Assembly: GCF_000971115.1 (NCBI RefSeq)
Contig: NZ_BBLV01000002.1
Coordinates: 124,001 to 188,000, forward strand
Reading direction: 5' to 3'
From: Demequina gelatinilytica
GTDB lineage: Bacteria > Actinomycetota > Actinomycetes > Actinomycetales > Demequinaceae
DNA: 64,000 nucleotides
Below, piece after piece: positions 51,232 to 60,196 of the stretch (positions are counted from its first letter, which is position 1; each line of letters starts with the position of its first letter). The notes under the pieces are model-generated. The model was not told the origin of the DNA. It searched no databases and saw only the letters and a program-made list of their open reading frames with translations. Both the position numbers and the translations under genes were made by a program.

Positions 51232-52719
51232 TCACGCGATCGTCTTCCCCATGACTCCATAGCGCTTCGCAATCTGATAAGGCGGCAAGCGATGGCGGAA
51301 GGTCCAACACACTCCGATCGTGGCGGCGAACATCGATCCCAGAGCGACAATCGTGGCGCCGGCGCCGTAGTCCCCGAAGGCTCGCCATAGACCGAATGCC
51401 GCGCCGCCTGTCAACGCCGCGGCGCTCGCCGCGCCTAGATACCTCACCGCAAGGGGCCTCAACGGTAGGTATCCACCTCGGCTAGCAAAATAGATGTCCA
51501 CCGTGTGCTGACCAGCGAACGCGGCCGGGATCGCAAGAACAGCGGGCCATACGCTGCCGACTACGACCGCGGTTCCTGCTCCGGCCACTTGGATGCTGAG
51601 CCCGGTCAGCTGCTCAGAAAGGATCCACCTGCGATTGCCGATGGCCTCAGCAGCTGCAGCCAGCACCATCGTTGATATCTGCAACCCGCCAGATACGACA
51701 AGCACGGCTGCGATCGGTTGCGCCGCGTCCCATCCATCACCCAGAAGTAGCGGCATCGCCACAACGACTCCAACGGCCGCAAACGACATCACCGGCCAGA
51801 GCAGCCACGAGATCAGCGCGAGCATGTCGACCCACACCCGTCTCGCACGTTCCGGCGACGCAATATCGTGCCGGAACTCCGGGTAGACCGACTGAACGAT
51901 CGCGCTCTGGAGTTGCTGGATCGGCACACTTGAGACGACGTCTGCTCGGTTCCAGTAGCCCAAAGCGGCGACGCTTGATGCGTGACCAGCCGCGAACTTG
52001 CCGATGAAGCCCGAGACGAACCCGATCATCCGGCTCGAGACGATTGTCGCTCCATACTGCGCAAACGCCGATATCCGTACTGGCGCGCCAGGCACGCGCC
52101 AGTACGGCCGGAGAATAACCGCAAAGACCAGAAGCGATATCACCTGCGCTGCGAGTGCGGATACGGCGAGCGCTAGGGCCTGATGCCAATGCAGCACGGC
52201 GGACACGCCGACAACCATGCCGATCGCATTCGCCGCCACCATTCCAATAGCAAGCGAACCGAAATGCCCTATACGTCTGACCAGCGCGGCTGCGACCCCA
52301 CTCAACGGTCCGATTGCAACGTTGAGCGAGACGAACCTCAGCACAGGCTCAGCCTCTGGCGCATCCCACAGCCAGGCCCAGAACGGCGCGCTCGCGTACA
52401 TCGCTGCACCAGCGATCGCTCCGACCACCGCGGCACCACGCCACAAAGCACCCAACGCCGGCCTTGTCACACTCTCCGTGCGCCCGGCGAGTGCAACCAC
52501 GGGACCGGTCGCAACCGTGCTGAACAGCACTGCCGAGGAGAGCGCAATGGCGTAGGCACCAAACGCATCCGGACCGAGAGCTCGCGATGTGATCGCCGCA
52601 TAACCAAGCTGCAGAAGCGCGGACACCAGGGTCGCGCCGTAGATGCTGGAGGCGCCTCTCGCGATGCGCTTGGCGGTCGACGCCGTCGAGGCCGTGGACG
52701 CCGCATTGCGACTAGACAT
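51232..52719 (-). CDS. Polysaccharide flippase, Wzx/MOP superfamily (second)
   Basis: The 495-residue integral membrane protein has about 12 to 14 helices and the N-terminal MOP pattern (RIARGASSIYGATLVSALLQ, then AAITSRALGPDAFGAYAI). It is only distantly related to the first flippase. A short STASTAST repeat precedes the first helix. It overlaps the upstream glycosyltransferase by eight bases. It has AT-richer codon usage than the first flippase, consistent with a recently acquired module. Confidence 0.85.
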   Translation of the reverse strand: MSSRNAASTASTASTAKRIARGASSIYGATLVSALLQLGYAAITSRALGPDAFGAYAIALSSAVLFSTVATGPVVALAGRTESVTRPALGALWRGAAVVGAIAGAAMYASAPFWAWLWDAPEAEPVLRFVSLNVAIGPLSGVAAALVRRIGHFGSLAIGMVAANAIGMVVGVSAVLHWHQALALAVSALAAQVISLLVFAVILRPYWRVPGAPVRISAFAQYGATIVSSRMIGFVSGFIGKFAAGHASSVAALGYWNRADVVSSVPIQQLQSAIVQSVYPEFRHDIASPERARRVWVDMLALISWLLWPVMSFAAVGVVVAMPLLLGDGWDAAQPIAAVLVVSGGLQISTMVLAAAAEAIGNRRWILSEQLTGLSIQVAGAGTAVVVGSVWPAVLAIPAAFAGQHTVDIYFASRGGYLPLRPLAVRYLGAASAAALTGGAAFGLWRAFGDYGAGATIVALGSMFAATIGVCWTFRHRLPPYQIAKRYGVMGKTIA

Positions 52720-53794
52720 GAACGTCCACGGGAGTGCGCACAGACCAGATTCGAGCCGCAGAAGCGACGTCGATCGAGGCCCCCGCTGCGTTGAGCATGT
52801 GGACGAACTGATCGTCGAAACGCAGATGCGTCCATGCGTGGCTTCGGCCCACAGCCATGGCACGAAGCCGATCCTGCGGGCCGGTTCGCTCGAGGTAATC
52901 GACGATCGACCGCACCAGTTGCGACGGCGACGTCGCGAGAACCATCGCTTCTCTGACCGGGTCCGAGAAGATCTCGTCGAAACCTGGGTGGAGAGTCGTC
53001 GCATGGACGGAGCCTGCCGCAAGCGAGATCGCCAGCCGATCCGAGTGGTAAGAGTGCTCGCTTGCGAAGTGGTCCCAATTCGCGGAGATCCAAGCTGAGC
53101 GGATGGCTCTCTGCTGGTGATCGAATGGCAACGGCCCGAGGGCACCCGGTCCGGACCAGCCTCTGCCATAAATGGCGCATTGGTCGCCGAGAGCATCTTG
53201 AAGTGCGTCCACGAACGCGATGCGGTCGCGCCAATCGGGTAGGCCGCGGAGCCTCGGAGTGTTGCGGTGGGCGATCACGACGACGTCATGGTCCCGGCCT
53301 GCCGAAGCAGGAGCTCCTTCATCAGGGAACCGGTCGGGGTCGAATCCCCACTCCAGGTACCGCACGTCGCGGACGCCGATCCTGGTGAAGTTCTTGGGGA
53401 AAGTGGAGCGGCCTGAGACGAACACGACGTCCGCTACACGACCGATCGCTCGAGCTTCGCGTGGCAGCGCGTGCAACGGCCACCGAAAAGGATCACCTTC
53501 GTGGTAGACGAGGACAAAGTCGGCAAGTGATCGGAGTTGGCGCATCGCGTCACGATCAAGTCCCGTGCCACCAAGATGCTGCATAAGAACGATCGTCGGC
53601 CTGAACTCTCGGACAACGCTCGCGAGTGCGGCGAACGCGGCGCTTGGGCTTTCTCCCCCGCGAACGCGGTGAAGGAGGCTGAAAACCTCGCCAGCCTCGA
53701 TCCGGCCGGACGCTGCCAACTCCCTCAGCGCTCGCCGCTGGGCAAGCTGCCGCCACGACCCGACTTCATTCGGTACGTATAGAACGCGTGCCAC
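52712..53794 (-). CDS. Glycosyltransferase-like protein (CgeB/YkvP-like)
   Basis: The 360-residue protein has N-terminal VLYVPNEVGSWRQLAQRRAL, then PTIVLMQHLGG and a donor-half segment (DRLAISLAAGSVHATTLHPGFDEIF) that resembles the CgeB/spore-coat glycosyltransferase C-terminal domain (PF13524). GTG at 53794 comes one base after the polymerase stop (TGACGTG) and has GGGGAG eight bases upstream. No catalytic residue can be assigned with confidence. Confidence 0.65.
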   Translation of the reverse strand: MARVLYVPNEVGSWRQLAQRRALRELAASGRIEAGEVFSLLHRVRGGESPSAAFAALASVVREFRPTIVLMQHLGGTGLDRDAMRQLRSLADFVLVYHEGDPFRWPLHALPREARAIGRVADVVFVSGRSTFPKNFTRIGVRDVRYLEWGFDPDRFPDEGAPASAGRDHDVVVIAHRNTPRLRGLPDWRDRIAFVDALQDALGDQCAIYGRGWSGPGALGPLPFDHQQRAIRSAWISANWDHFASEHSYHSDRLAISLAAGSVHATTLHPGFDEIFSDPVREAMVLATSPSQLVRSIVDYLERTGPQDRLRAMAVGRSHAWTHLRFDDQFVHMLNAAGASIDVASAARIWSVRTPVDVHV

Positions 53795-53795
53795 G

Positions 53796-55139
53796 TCAAT
53801 GACTCCCCACCAGGCGCCGACTTCCCGGCAGCTTTCGATATGTGCTTGCCGTGCGCGAAGAACCCAAGTGGTCCGAGACGAAGGGCGCCGCCAATCCGCA
53901 CACCAGCAGCGGCAGCACGTACCAAGGCCAGGAATACGCCCAGCCGAAAACGGTGACGGCAACCCACGCGCCTGGAAGCCACGGGGCGACTCCGGCTCGC
54001 AATGCGAGTCGCAATGCCGCGACGAGGAGCCAGAACAGCAGGATCAGTCCGATCAGCCCAGCGCGCAGGAACACTGAGACGTACCAATTATGCGGAGAGA
54101 ACTCGACCCATCGTCCATTCCCCTCGAAACGCCCGAATCCCGAACCGAACGGGCGCCCGAACATGACTACCGAAGCACCCCGCGAGAACGCGTCAGAAAC
54201 AAGTGCGCTCCAGCTGGCCGTGCGGCCCTCGTAAGTCCCCGAGCTAGTAGCCGACTGAACGAGCTGCTCCGGGAGGCTGCCAAGTGACCCCGCCGCATAC
54301 GCAATCGCCAGCGTAAGCGCGCCCACGCTGGCGCTCGCGATCGCTGTCGCCCTCTGCTTCGCGCCCAGGCGGACGAAGATGACCACAAGGCCCGCGACGA
54401 TGGCGACAGTCGCGGTTCGTTGCTGCGACAACACCAGGGTAGCGAGCCCCAAGCATGCAACGACGCGGGTCCACCGCGATGACGGGACGTCGCCGGGTGT
54501 GAGGAGCGCCAGCGCCGAGATGCCGAGGATAAGCGCCTGGCCGGAAGTGAGAATGCGCCCCGTCTGGACCACTTCTCCAGAATCGCTGATCAAGAGCGCA
54601 TCTGCGCCGCCCAACCCATAGCGAGCGCCGTGGTAAATCGCGATCACAATGAGTCCGACGACAACCCACGTGGCGTAGCGGCGCATGAGCCACCCGAGCG
54701 CCTTCCCATCCTGGTAGCGGATCGAAGCGGCCCAAAGGAGCGCAATCGGCACCGCGACGAAGCCTCGCGCTTCGACCACCACAGTTCCGAGGTCGCCACC
54801 GACTGCACCTGCAAGGAAGCTGCCAACGAACGCAAGCAACAGGAGTGCGGTCGCAACGTGGAAACTGCGCGGTACAAGACGCCCCCGCGTCGCGGCTACC
54901 GCCAGCGCTCCCGCCAGCACCAGGACGATCACGTCATCGAGGTAGATGGTGAAGCCAAGGACCCCCGCGACCCGCGGCGCCTGCGGCGATTCCCAGATGA
55001 TGGCAGGAATCACCGCGGTGAGCGCAAGCCCGAGGCCGGGGTAACGCACGACTGCCGCCACCGCGATGCAATACATCGCCAGCGCCCCCATCGCTAGCAT
55101 GCCCAACCACGCCTGCCCTGCCAGGGCCGCGCCGTTCAC
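53796..55139 (-). CDS. Putative polysaccharide polymerase, Wzy / O-antigen-ligase family (second)
   Basis: The 447-residue integral membrane protein has about 11 helices and a large external loop near residues 290-345, where FGRPFGSGFGRFEGNGRWVEFSPHNWY matches the conserved SPHNxYL region of the family. The GTG at 55139 overlaps the upstream glycosyltransferase as GTGA. It pairs with the second flippase two genes away, making a complete second Wzx/Wzy system. Confidence 0.82.
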   Translation of the reverse strand: MNGAALAGQAWLGMLAMGALAMYCIAVAAVVRYPGLGLALTAVIPAIIWESPQAPRVAGVLGFTIYLDDVIVLVLAGALAVAATRGRLVPRSFHVATALLLLAFVGSFLAGAVGGDLGTVVVEARGFVAVPIALLWAASIRYQDGKALGWLMRRYATWVVVGLIVIAIYHGARYGLGGADALLISDSGEVVQTGRILTSGQALILGISALALLTPGDVPSSRWTRVVACLGLATLVLSQQRTATVAIVAGLVVIFVRLGAKQRATAIASASVGALTLAIAYAAGSLGSLPEQLVQSATSSGTYEGRTASWSALVSDAFSRGASVVMFGRPFGSGFGRFEGNGRWVEFSPHNWYVSVFLRAGLIGLILLFWLLVAALRLALRAGVAPWLPGAWVAVTVFGWAYSWPWYVLPLLVCGLAAPFVSDHLGSSRTASTYRKLPGSRRLVGSH

Positions 55140-56275
55140 GCTGATGCCGCCGATCGTGCGCCACCGACTACACGCGCGTAGACGCCGGCATACTCGCGCG
55201 CACCCCGCGATGCGGAGAAGTCAGGGTGCGCGCGATCGTGCGTGCGCCCCTGCGCCAGCGCCAGTGTCAGGGCCTGCCGCCATCGTCGGACATCGAGCGG
55301 GAGCGAGGTGACGCCAACGAGGTCTGCCGCCCAGCGCAGTCCGGGCACATCCGAGATCACGCATGGCACGCCGACCGTCAAGGCCTCAGCCAAAGCGACT
55401 CCCATGCCTTCGTGGCGCGAGGGCATGAGGTAGACACCTGCTCCAGACAACCAAGGGATGGGGTCACCGGGCCCACAGTGAAGGAGAAGACCGTCACGAT
55501 CCAGTTGCGCGAGGAGTTCCTGTTCGCGCGGCGACGCGCCAGAAGTGTCTCCGACGAGCGCCAGCGGGATGCCGCTCCCCACCAGTGCTTCGAGCGCGAG
55601 CACATGGTTCTTGATAGGTGACATGTTGCCGACGATGACCGCGTGGCGAGTCGGCGACTGCACATCTGCGACGTCTGAAAAGTCGTCGGCGACCCAGTTG
55701 TAGACGACTTCGCACTCACGTCCGAGAGCGCGCTCCTGCGACGCGACGTCAGGTGATGGCGCGACCAACGCCTCGACGCGGCGGTCCCCCAGCAACGCCT
55801 GCGCTCGCCGCGACCAGCTTGCCTTCCCCGTCACGGGAAAGACATTGTGGATGGTCCTGACGATGGCGCTCGCATCACGGGAGCCACGTACCGCGTTGAT
55901 GTAAGCGCCCTCGGTGTGGATGTGCACCACGTCCGCCCGGTGGTTCGCGACGGCACGGCGAAGCGCATCCACGCCGGCCCGGACACGGATCGAGGGAATC
56001 GTGTCGAGTTCGTAGCCCGCGGCCTCGAGCTCGGGAGCGAACGGGTGATCATCGCCTTGGCCCACCACGACGTGCGCTGTATGCGCCGGCCAATACGGCG
56101 CCGCGGACACGAGCATCCGCTCCATTCCGCTCGGGCGCAGTGGCCCCATCAGATGCAGGATGCGCAACGGGGCGTCCTGCATGCCGTGGACCATGGGCGA
56201 AAGCCTATTGCCGGTCGTCCACCGCATAGTTTCGTCGGCCCTTTCGCTCTCGTGATCAGAAGACGTCGCCGTCAC
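55136..56275 (-). CDS. Glycosyltransferase, GT4 family
   Basis: This is a GT-B enzyme of about 379 residues. APLRILHLMGPLRPSGMERM begins the fold, then AVIVGNMSPIKNHVLALEAL and MPSRHEGMGVALAEALTVGVP give the E-x7-E donor motif. The first 35 residues are polar and variable. GTG at 56275 overlaps the upstream stop as GTGA, but ATG at 56227, 56194 or 56182 could also be used. Confidence 0.83.
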   Translation of the reverse strand: MTATSSDHESERADETMRWTTGNRLSPMVHGMQDAPLRILHLMGPLRPSGMERMLVSAAPYWPAHTAHVVVGQGDDHPFAPELEAAGYELDTIPSIRVRAGVDALRRAVANHRADVVHIHTEGAYINAVRGSRDASAIVRTIHNVFPVTGKASWSRRAQALLGDRRVEALVAPSPDVASQERALGRECEVVYNWVADDFSDVADVQSPTRHAVIVGNMSPIKNHVLALEALVGSGIPLALVGDTSGASPREQELLAQLDRDGLLLHCGPGDPIPWLSGAGVYLMPSRHEGMGVALAEALTVGVPCVISDVPGLRWAADLVGVTSLPLDVRRWRQALTLALAQGRTHDRAHPDFSASRGAREYAGVYARVVGGARSAASA

Positions 56276-57171
56276 GCTCGATCCTCCGACGGTGCGCCAA
56301 GGGCAGCCGGCCGAGCGGCTCCGAAGCGACTTCCCGCCCGCATGCACCACTTGGCGTAAGTCGCAGACCACCAGAACGGCCATGCGATCGGAGCCAAGCG
56401 TCGAAGGATCCGAGCCGTTGAGCGCGGATTGCCTCCGCCCTTGACTCCCGTGAAGCCGCGCCACGCCTCCGACGCACTCCGATAGTGCGGCTCAGGGTTG
56501 CGCGCACATGTGCCGTAGGTGCCAGGCGCGAGGAGCGCCGGGACCCCGGCGCGCGCCGCGCGCGTCGCGAGATCGATGTCCGCGAGCGCATGGGAGAAGC
56601 CGCCATCGAGCCCGCCAAGCGCAGCGACGACGGTATCCGGCACGAGCACGACGTTGCCGTTCATGGCATCGACAGGCTCCGGATCCGTAGCCGGCTCCAC
56701 GAGCGCGAAGGCGAGCGGGTGCGCTCCGGACCGTCGCATCCCCCCATAGGTGACCTCCCCCGATTCTGGATCGCGGGTCGAGCCGACGAGGATCCGGTCC
56801 GGGTTATCGGATTGCACCTTCAGGAGCCGAACCAGCGCATCGGCATCCGCATCCACGTCGTCGTTGAGCCAGAACAGCGTGTAGCGACGTGCGTCGAGCT
56901 CCTTCGCCAGGGCGATCGCCCGCGCCTCGGACGCCTGCATCGATGCGGCCCAGAACTTGGAGCCGTCGCCACGCAGCACCTCCGTGCGCGCGCCGAACTG
57001 GCCCTCAACCGCATCCGCTGTGCCGTCGGCTGAGCCGTCGTCGAACAGGACGGCTCGAGCGTTGAGGCCGCCGGCGTCGGCCGCCACGAAGAATCTCTCG
57101 AGCGCGCGCAGCGTGAGCGCACGCCTGTTGTAGGAGGCCAGGATGGCGATGAGGACATGGTCAGGACGCAT
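56272..57171 (-). CDS. Glycosyltransferase, GT2 family (rhamnosyltransferase-like)
   Basis: The 299-residue GT-A enzyme has AILASYNRRALTLRALERFF, the nucleotide-binding DDGSADGT and the metal-binding LFWLNDDVDADADALVRLL. MNGNVVLVPDTVVAALGGLD and HALADIDLATRAARAG match the GT2 acceptor end. Substrate is unknown; rhamnosyltransferases often look like this. It overlaps both neighbours, so it is part of one co-translated run. Confidence 0.86.
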   Translation of the reverse strand: MRPDHVLIAILASYNRRALTLRALERFFVAADAGGLNARAVLFDDGSADGTADAVEGQFGARTEVLRGDGSKFWAASMQASEARAIALAKELDARRYTLFWLNDDVDADADALVRLLKVQSDNPDRILVGSTRDPESGEVTYGGMRRSGAHPLAFALVEPATDPEPVDAMNGNVVLVPDTVVAALGGLDGGFSHALADIDLATRAARAGVPALLAPGTYGTCARNPEPHYRSASEAWRGFTGVKGGGNPRSTARILRRLAPIAWPFWWSATYAKWCMRAGSRFGAARPAALGAPSEDRA

Positions 57172-58279
57172 CGAGAGCTCCTTCTATGCCGCTCATGAAC
57201 CGCGCGGCCATCGCCTCGATGCTCAGGAGATCGTCGCTTCCCTCGCACGCGGCCCGCAGCCGGGCGTTCAGTGCGCGGTCAGAGAGCACCGCGCTCAGCG
57301 CTTCGGCGTACGCGGACGGCGAGTCGTGAGAGGTGACCGAGTTCTCCGAGGTGAGGTACGCCCGTTCCGGCGCATGGCCGTGCCAGTCGGTGGTCACCAC
57401 CGGAACGCGCGCAGCCAGCGCATCGACTGCAATCAGACCCACCCGGCCGGGCATGGCGAGTGCATCCGCGGAGGCGAATGCGATCGCGAGCTCGCGCCCG
57501 AACGCCGGAGGCCGCACGTGCATCCAGGGGCGCTCGGCAGCGAGTGCCTGGAGGTCCGGCCCTGCCGGACCCGCGCCTAGTACCACCAGGGAGAAGCCTT
57601 CGACCTTCGGCGCGACCTCCTCGCACGCCCGGACAAGGAAGTCGAGGCGCTTGGACGAGTCGAGGCCCCCGATGAAGACAGCAACAGGGCCCACGCCCAG
57701 GCCCTCTCGGAAGCGAGCCACCTCATCCGGCGTGAGGTCGCTCAGATCTGAGCGCAGGGAACGTGTGTCGGTGGTGTTCCACAGGACCGTGCACCGGCCC
57801 TCCGGCACGCCGGCGCGTGCCGCAGCCTCGACACTGTCTTCCGTGTACCCGAAGAACCAGGTCGCACGCCGCGTCAGCGCGTCCAGCACCCCGCGAGAGA
57901 CGCGGCCGGAGGCTCGCGTGAAGTCACGGCCGTGCCCCCACATGGCGATGTTGCGTCTGCCGCGCAACACCGCCGCGTAGACATCGAGATTCCTCCGCGC
58001 CTGCTCGACCACCACCAGGTCGGATTCGGCGAAGTGCCGCGAGGTGCGTCTCATCCCGATCCGGCGACCCGCGATGCGGATCTCGCGCTGACGCAGCTCC
58101 TCGTCAACCTGGAACCCGTCACCGTCTCGGCGCGCCGCCTGCGCGCCCTGCGGCGTGCCGGCGACGATGCGCAGGTCGATTCCGCGTTCCGCCGCCAGCC
58201 GACGCATCTCCCGGAACAGGGGCGCCCGATACCTCGGAACGTACTCCTGGATGATGGTGACGATCGCAGGTGTGTTCAC
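57161..58279 (-). CDS. Glycosyltransferase, GT4 family
   Basis: The 372-residue GT-B enzyme has VTIIQEYVPRYRAPLFREMR, a common start of exopolysaccharide GT4 enzymes. It also has VAVFIGGLDSSKRLDFLVRA and FASADALAMPGRVGLIAVDALAA in the donor half. IAMWGHGRDF and GYTEDSVEAAARAGVPEGR fit the same subfamily. GTG at 58279 overlaps the upstream stop as GTGA. Confidence 0.86.
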   Translation of the reverse strand: MNTPAIVTIIQEYVPRYRAPLFREMRRLAAERGIDLRIVAGTPQGAQAARRDGDGFQVDEELRQREIRIAGRRIGMRRTSRHFAESDLVVVEQARRNLDVYAAVLRGRRNIAMWGHGRDFTRASGRVSRGVLDALTRRATWFFGYTEDSVEAAARAGVPEGRCTVLWNTTDTRSLRSDLSDLTPDEVARFREGLGVGPVAVFIGGLDSSKRLDFLVRACEEVAPKVEGFSLVVLGAGPAGPDLQALAAERPWMHVRPPAFGRELAIAFASADALAMPGRVGLIAVDALAARVPVVTTDWHGHAPERAYLTSENSVTSHDSPSAYAEALSAVLSDRALNARLRAACEGSDDLLSIEAMAARFMSGIEGALDAS

Positions 58280-59358
58280 GCTCGCACCCCTGCAACCTCT
58301 GCCCAGGCCCTTCCGAAGACCGCAGGAGAGTGCGCGGCGGCGAACGAGTTTTTTGCCGCCTCACCGAAGGCCGTTTGCTGCTCGGCATCGGCGAGGAGGG
58401 TTCGCACCGCGGCGACCAGCGCTGCAGCGTCACCCGCGCGCACAAGGCGGCCGTTCTCCCCGTCGACGATCAGATCGCGGATCCCACCGACGTCGTATGC
58501 GACCACCGGCACACCGTAGGACATGGCCTCGACGATGGCGAGGGGCTGGGCCTCGAACGCATACGTGCTGGGGAACACCATCACCCGACTCTGAGAGAGC
58601 AGAAGGTCACGCTGCTCGGCATCGATGGGGCCGAGGATGGAGAGGCCGCGCAGCCCCTCTTGGCTCGCGCGTGCTCGGAGCTCCTCGAGCTGGCCGTCGT
58701 AGGACGGCGCCCCGCCCAGCGAGAACTCGACGTCCGTGAACTCGGGGCCAAGCTCCCGGACCACCTGGAGGTAGTCGTCGAAGCCCTTGTCAGGGATCAG
58801 GTTGCCAAGGAAGATCACCTGCGCGCGTGGCTGCGCCTCGGACTTGGTCGGATCAGGCATGGGCGCAGAGTTGGCGATCACCTCGATGCCCCCCGCGCCA
58901 GCGCTGCGGGCATCGTCCGCCAGCGATTCCCCGAGCACCACCGTCCGACGTGCGGCACCGAGCAGGAAGCGTACGGCCCGTCGGTGGAGCGGGCTCCTTG
59001 CCGCCAGCGCCGCCCAGCCGTTCGTGTGGAGGTAGTTCACCACGTCTGCTCGCCGTGCTCGCAGCACGGCGGCGAGCACCACGTCGACCATGAAGGAGAA
59101 GGACCGGTTGGTGGCGAAGAACACCACCGCATCGGCGCGCGACGGGGCCCCAGCCTTCCACACCTTGGCCACCAACCTGATGGCGGCCCCCACCTTCCTG
59201 AGCTCGAAGCGCCCGACCTGAGACACGCTCGAGGAGAACTCTCGGCCGACGACGGCGACCTGGGCACCGTGGGACTCAAGAGCATCGACCAACCGCTGCG
59301 TCATGATCGTGGATCCATGCACCGGGGGCGGAAGCTGCGAGATGACGACTACCTTCAA
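58276..59358 (-). CDS. Glycosyltransferase, GT4 family, TTG start
   Basis: The 360-residue GT-B enzyme starts LKVVVISQLPPPVHGSTIMT and has VIFLGNLIPDKGFDDYLQVV and FPSTYAFEAQPLAIVEAMSYG with the E-x7-E donor motif. The start is TTG at 59358, which overlaps the WecG-like stop as TTGA and has an AGGGGG ribosome site. The alternative starts are far inside the fold. GC rises again here toward the genomic norm. Confidence 0.85.
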   Translation of the reverse strand: MKVVVISQLPPPVHGSTIMTQRLVDALESHGAQVAVVGREFSSSVSQVGRFELRKVGAAIRLVAKVWKAGAPSRADAVVFFATNRSFSFMVDVVLAAVLRARRADVVNYLHTNGWAALAARSPLHRRAVRFLLGAARRTVVLGESLADDARSAGAGGIEVIANSAPMPDPTKSEAQPRAQVIFLGNLIPDKGFDDYLQVVRELGPEFTDVEFSLGGAPSYDGQLEELRARASQEGLRGLSILGPIDAEQRDLLLSQSRVMVFPSTYAFEAQPLAIVEAMSYGVPVVAYDVGGIRDLIVDGENGRLVRAGDAAALVAAVRTLLADAEQQTAFGEAAKNSFAAAHSPAVFGRAWAEVAGVRA

Positions 59359-60134
59359 CGCTCGCGCGCCCCCTGGCTCACCACGCGCACAAACTTCGCG
59401 TTCCCGATGAGATACCGCCGCCACAACCGCCGCGGCTCGGAGGCCAGGCGGAACAACCACTCGAGGTGCACCCGGCGCATCCACCTCGGCGCCTCACGCA
59501 CGGTACCGGCGACGAAGTCGAAGGCCGCGCCCACGGCGGCGCACGTGAGCCCCGTGCGCGCGGCGAGTTCCACCGCCGCATAGTCCTGCTTCGGGGTTCC
59601 GAGCCCCACCCAGACCACATCGGCCTCGGCGTCCGCGACGCGCGCCGTCGCCTCGCTGAGCATCGCCTCATCGACGGGCCCGAACGGCGGCGACCACACG
59701 CCGGCGATCTCGACGCCCGGATAGCGAGCCTCGAGCTCCCTAGCAAGCGCGGACAGCGTCTCCTCGGTGGCGCCCAGGAAGAAGTGGCGGGTGCCGGCGA
59801 CACGTCCGGCGTCGATCACGCCTTCGAACAGCGACGGCCCGCGCACCTGCTCCGAGGCAGGCGCCTCGCGCCGGATCGCGCGCGCCACGGGCGCGCCATC
59901 CGCATACGTGAACCCGGGCGAGTTCAGCAGCGAGGCGTACTCGGCGTCCTCGCTCGCGAGCACCACGCACCACGCGTTCGCGAGGCGGATAGAGACCCCG
60001 CGACGAGCAGCGACGGTCTCGAGCACCTCCGCGACGGCCTGGTCGAAGCCGCGCGCGTGGAAGCCGACGGGGCCCACCTTGACGCGCACGTCGTCGGGCA
60101 CGCTCGACACGTCCGAATAGGTCGCCTCAGTCAA
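59355..60134 (-). CDS. WecG/TagA/CpsF family glycosyltransferase
   Basis: The 259-residue enzyme adds the second sugar (often an aminosugar such as N-acetylmannosamine derivatives) to the undecaprenyl-linked first sugar. Hallmarks are IRLANAWCVVLASED, the catalytic-type Asp in TYADGAPVARAI, RHFFLGATEETL and WVGLGTPKQDYAAVEL. TTG at 60134 is the only in-frame start that keeps the full N-terminus. It directly follows the sugar transferase gene in the run and probably acts on its product. Confidence 0.88.
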   Translation of the reverse strand: MTEATYSDVSSVPDDVRVKVGPVGFHARGFDQAVAEVLETVAARRGVSIRLANAWCVVLASEDAEYASLLNSPGFTYADGAPVARAIRREAPASEQVRGPSLFEGVIDAGRVAGTRHFFLGATEETLSALARELEARYPGVEIAGVWSPPFGPVDEAMLSEATARVADAEADVVWVGLGTPKQDYAAVELAARTGLTCAAVGAAFDFVAGTVREAPRWMRRVHLEWLFRLASEPRRLWRRYLIGNAKFVRVVSQGARER

Positions 60135-60196
60135 CCTGCGTCACTCTCCCTCAGCCCCTCAACTTCGCGGCGCGCCATGCGCGCCACGCACTTCCC

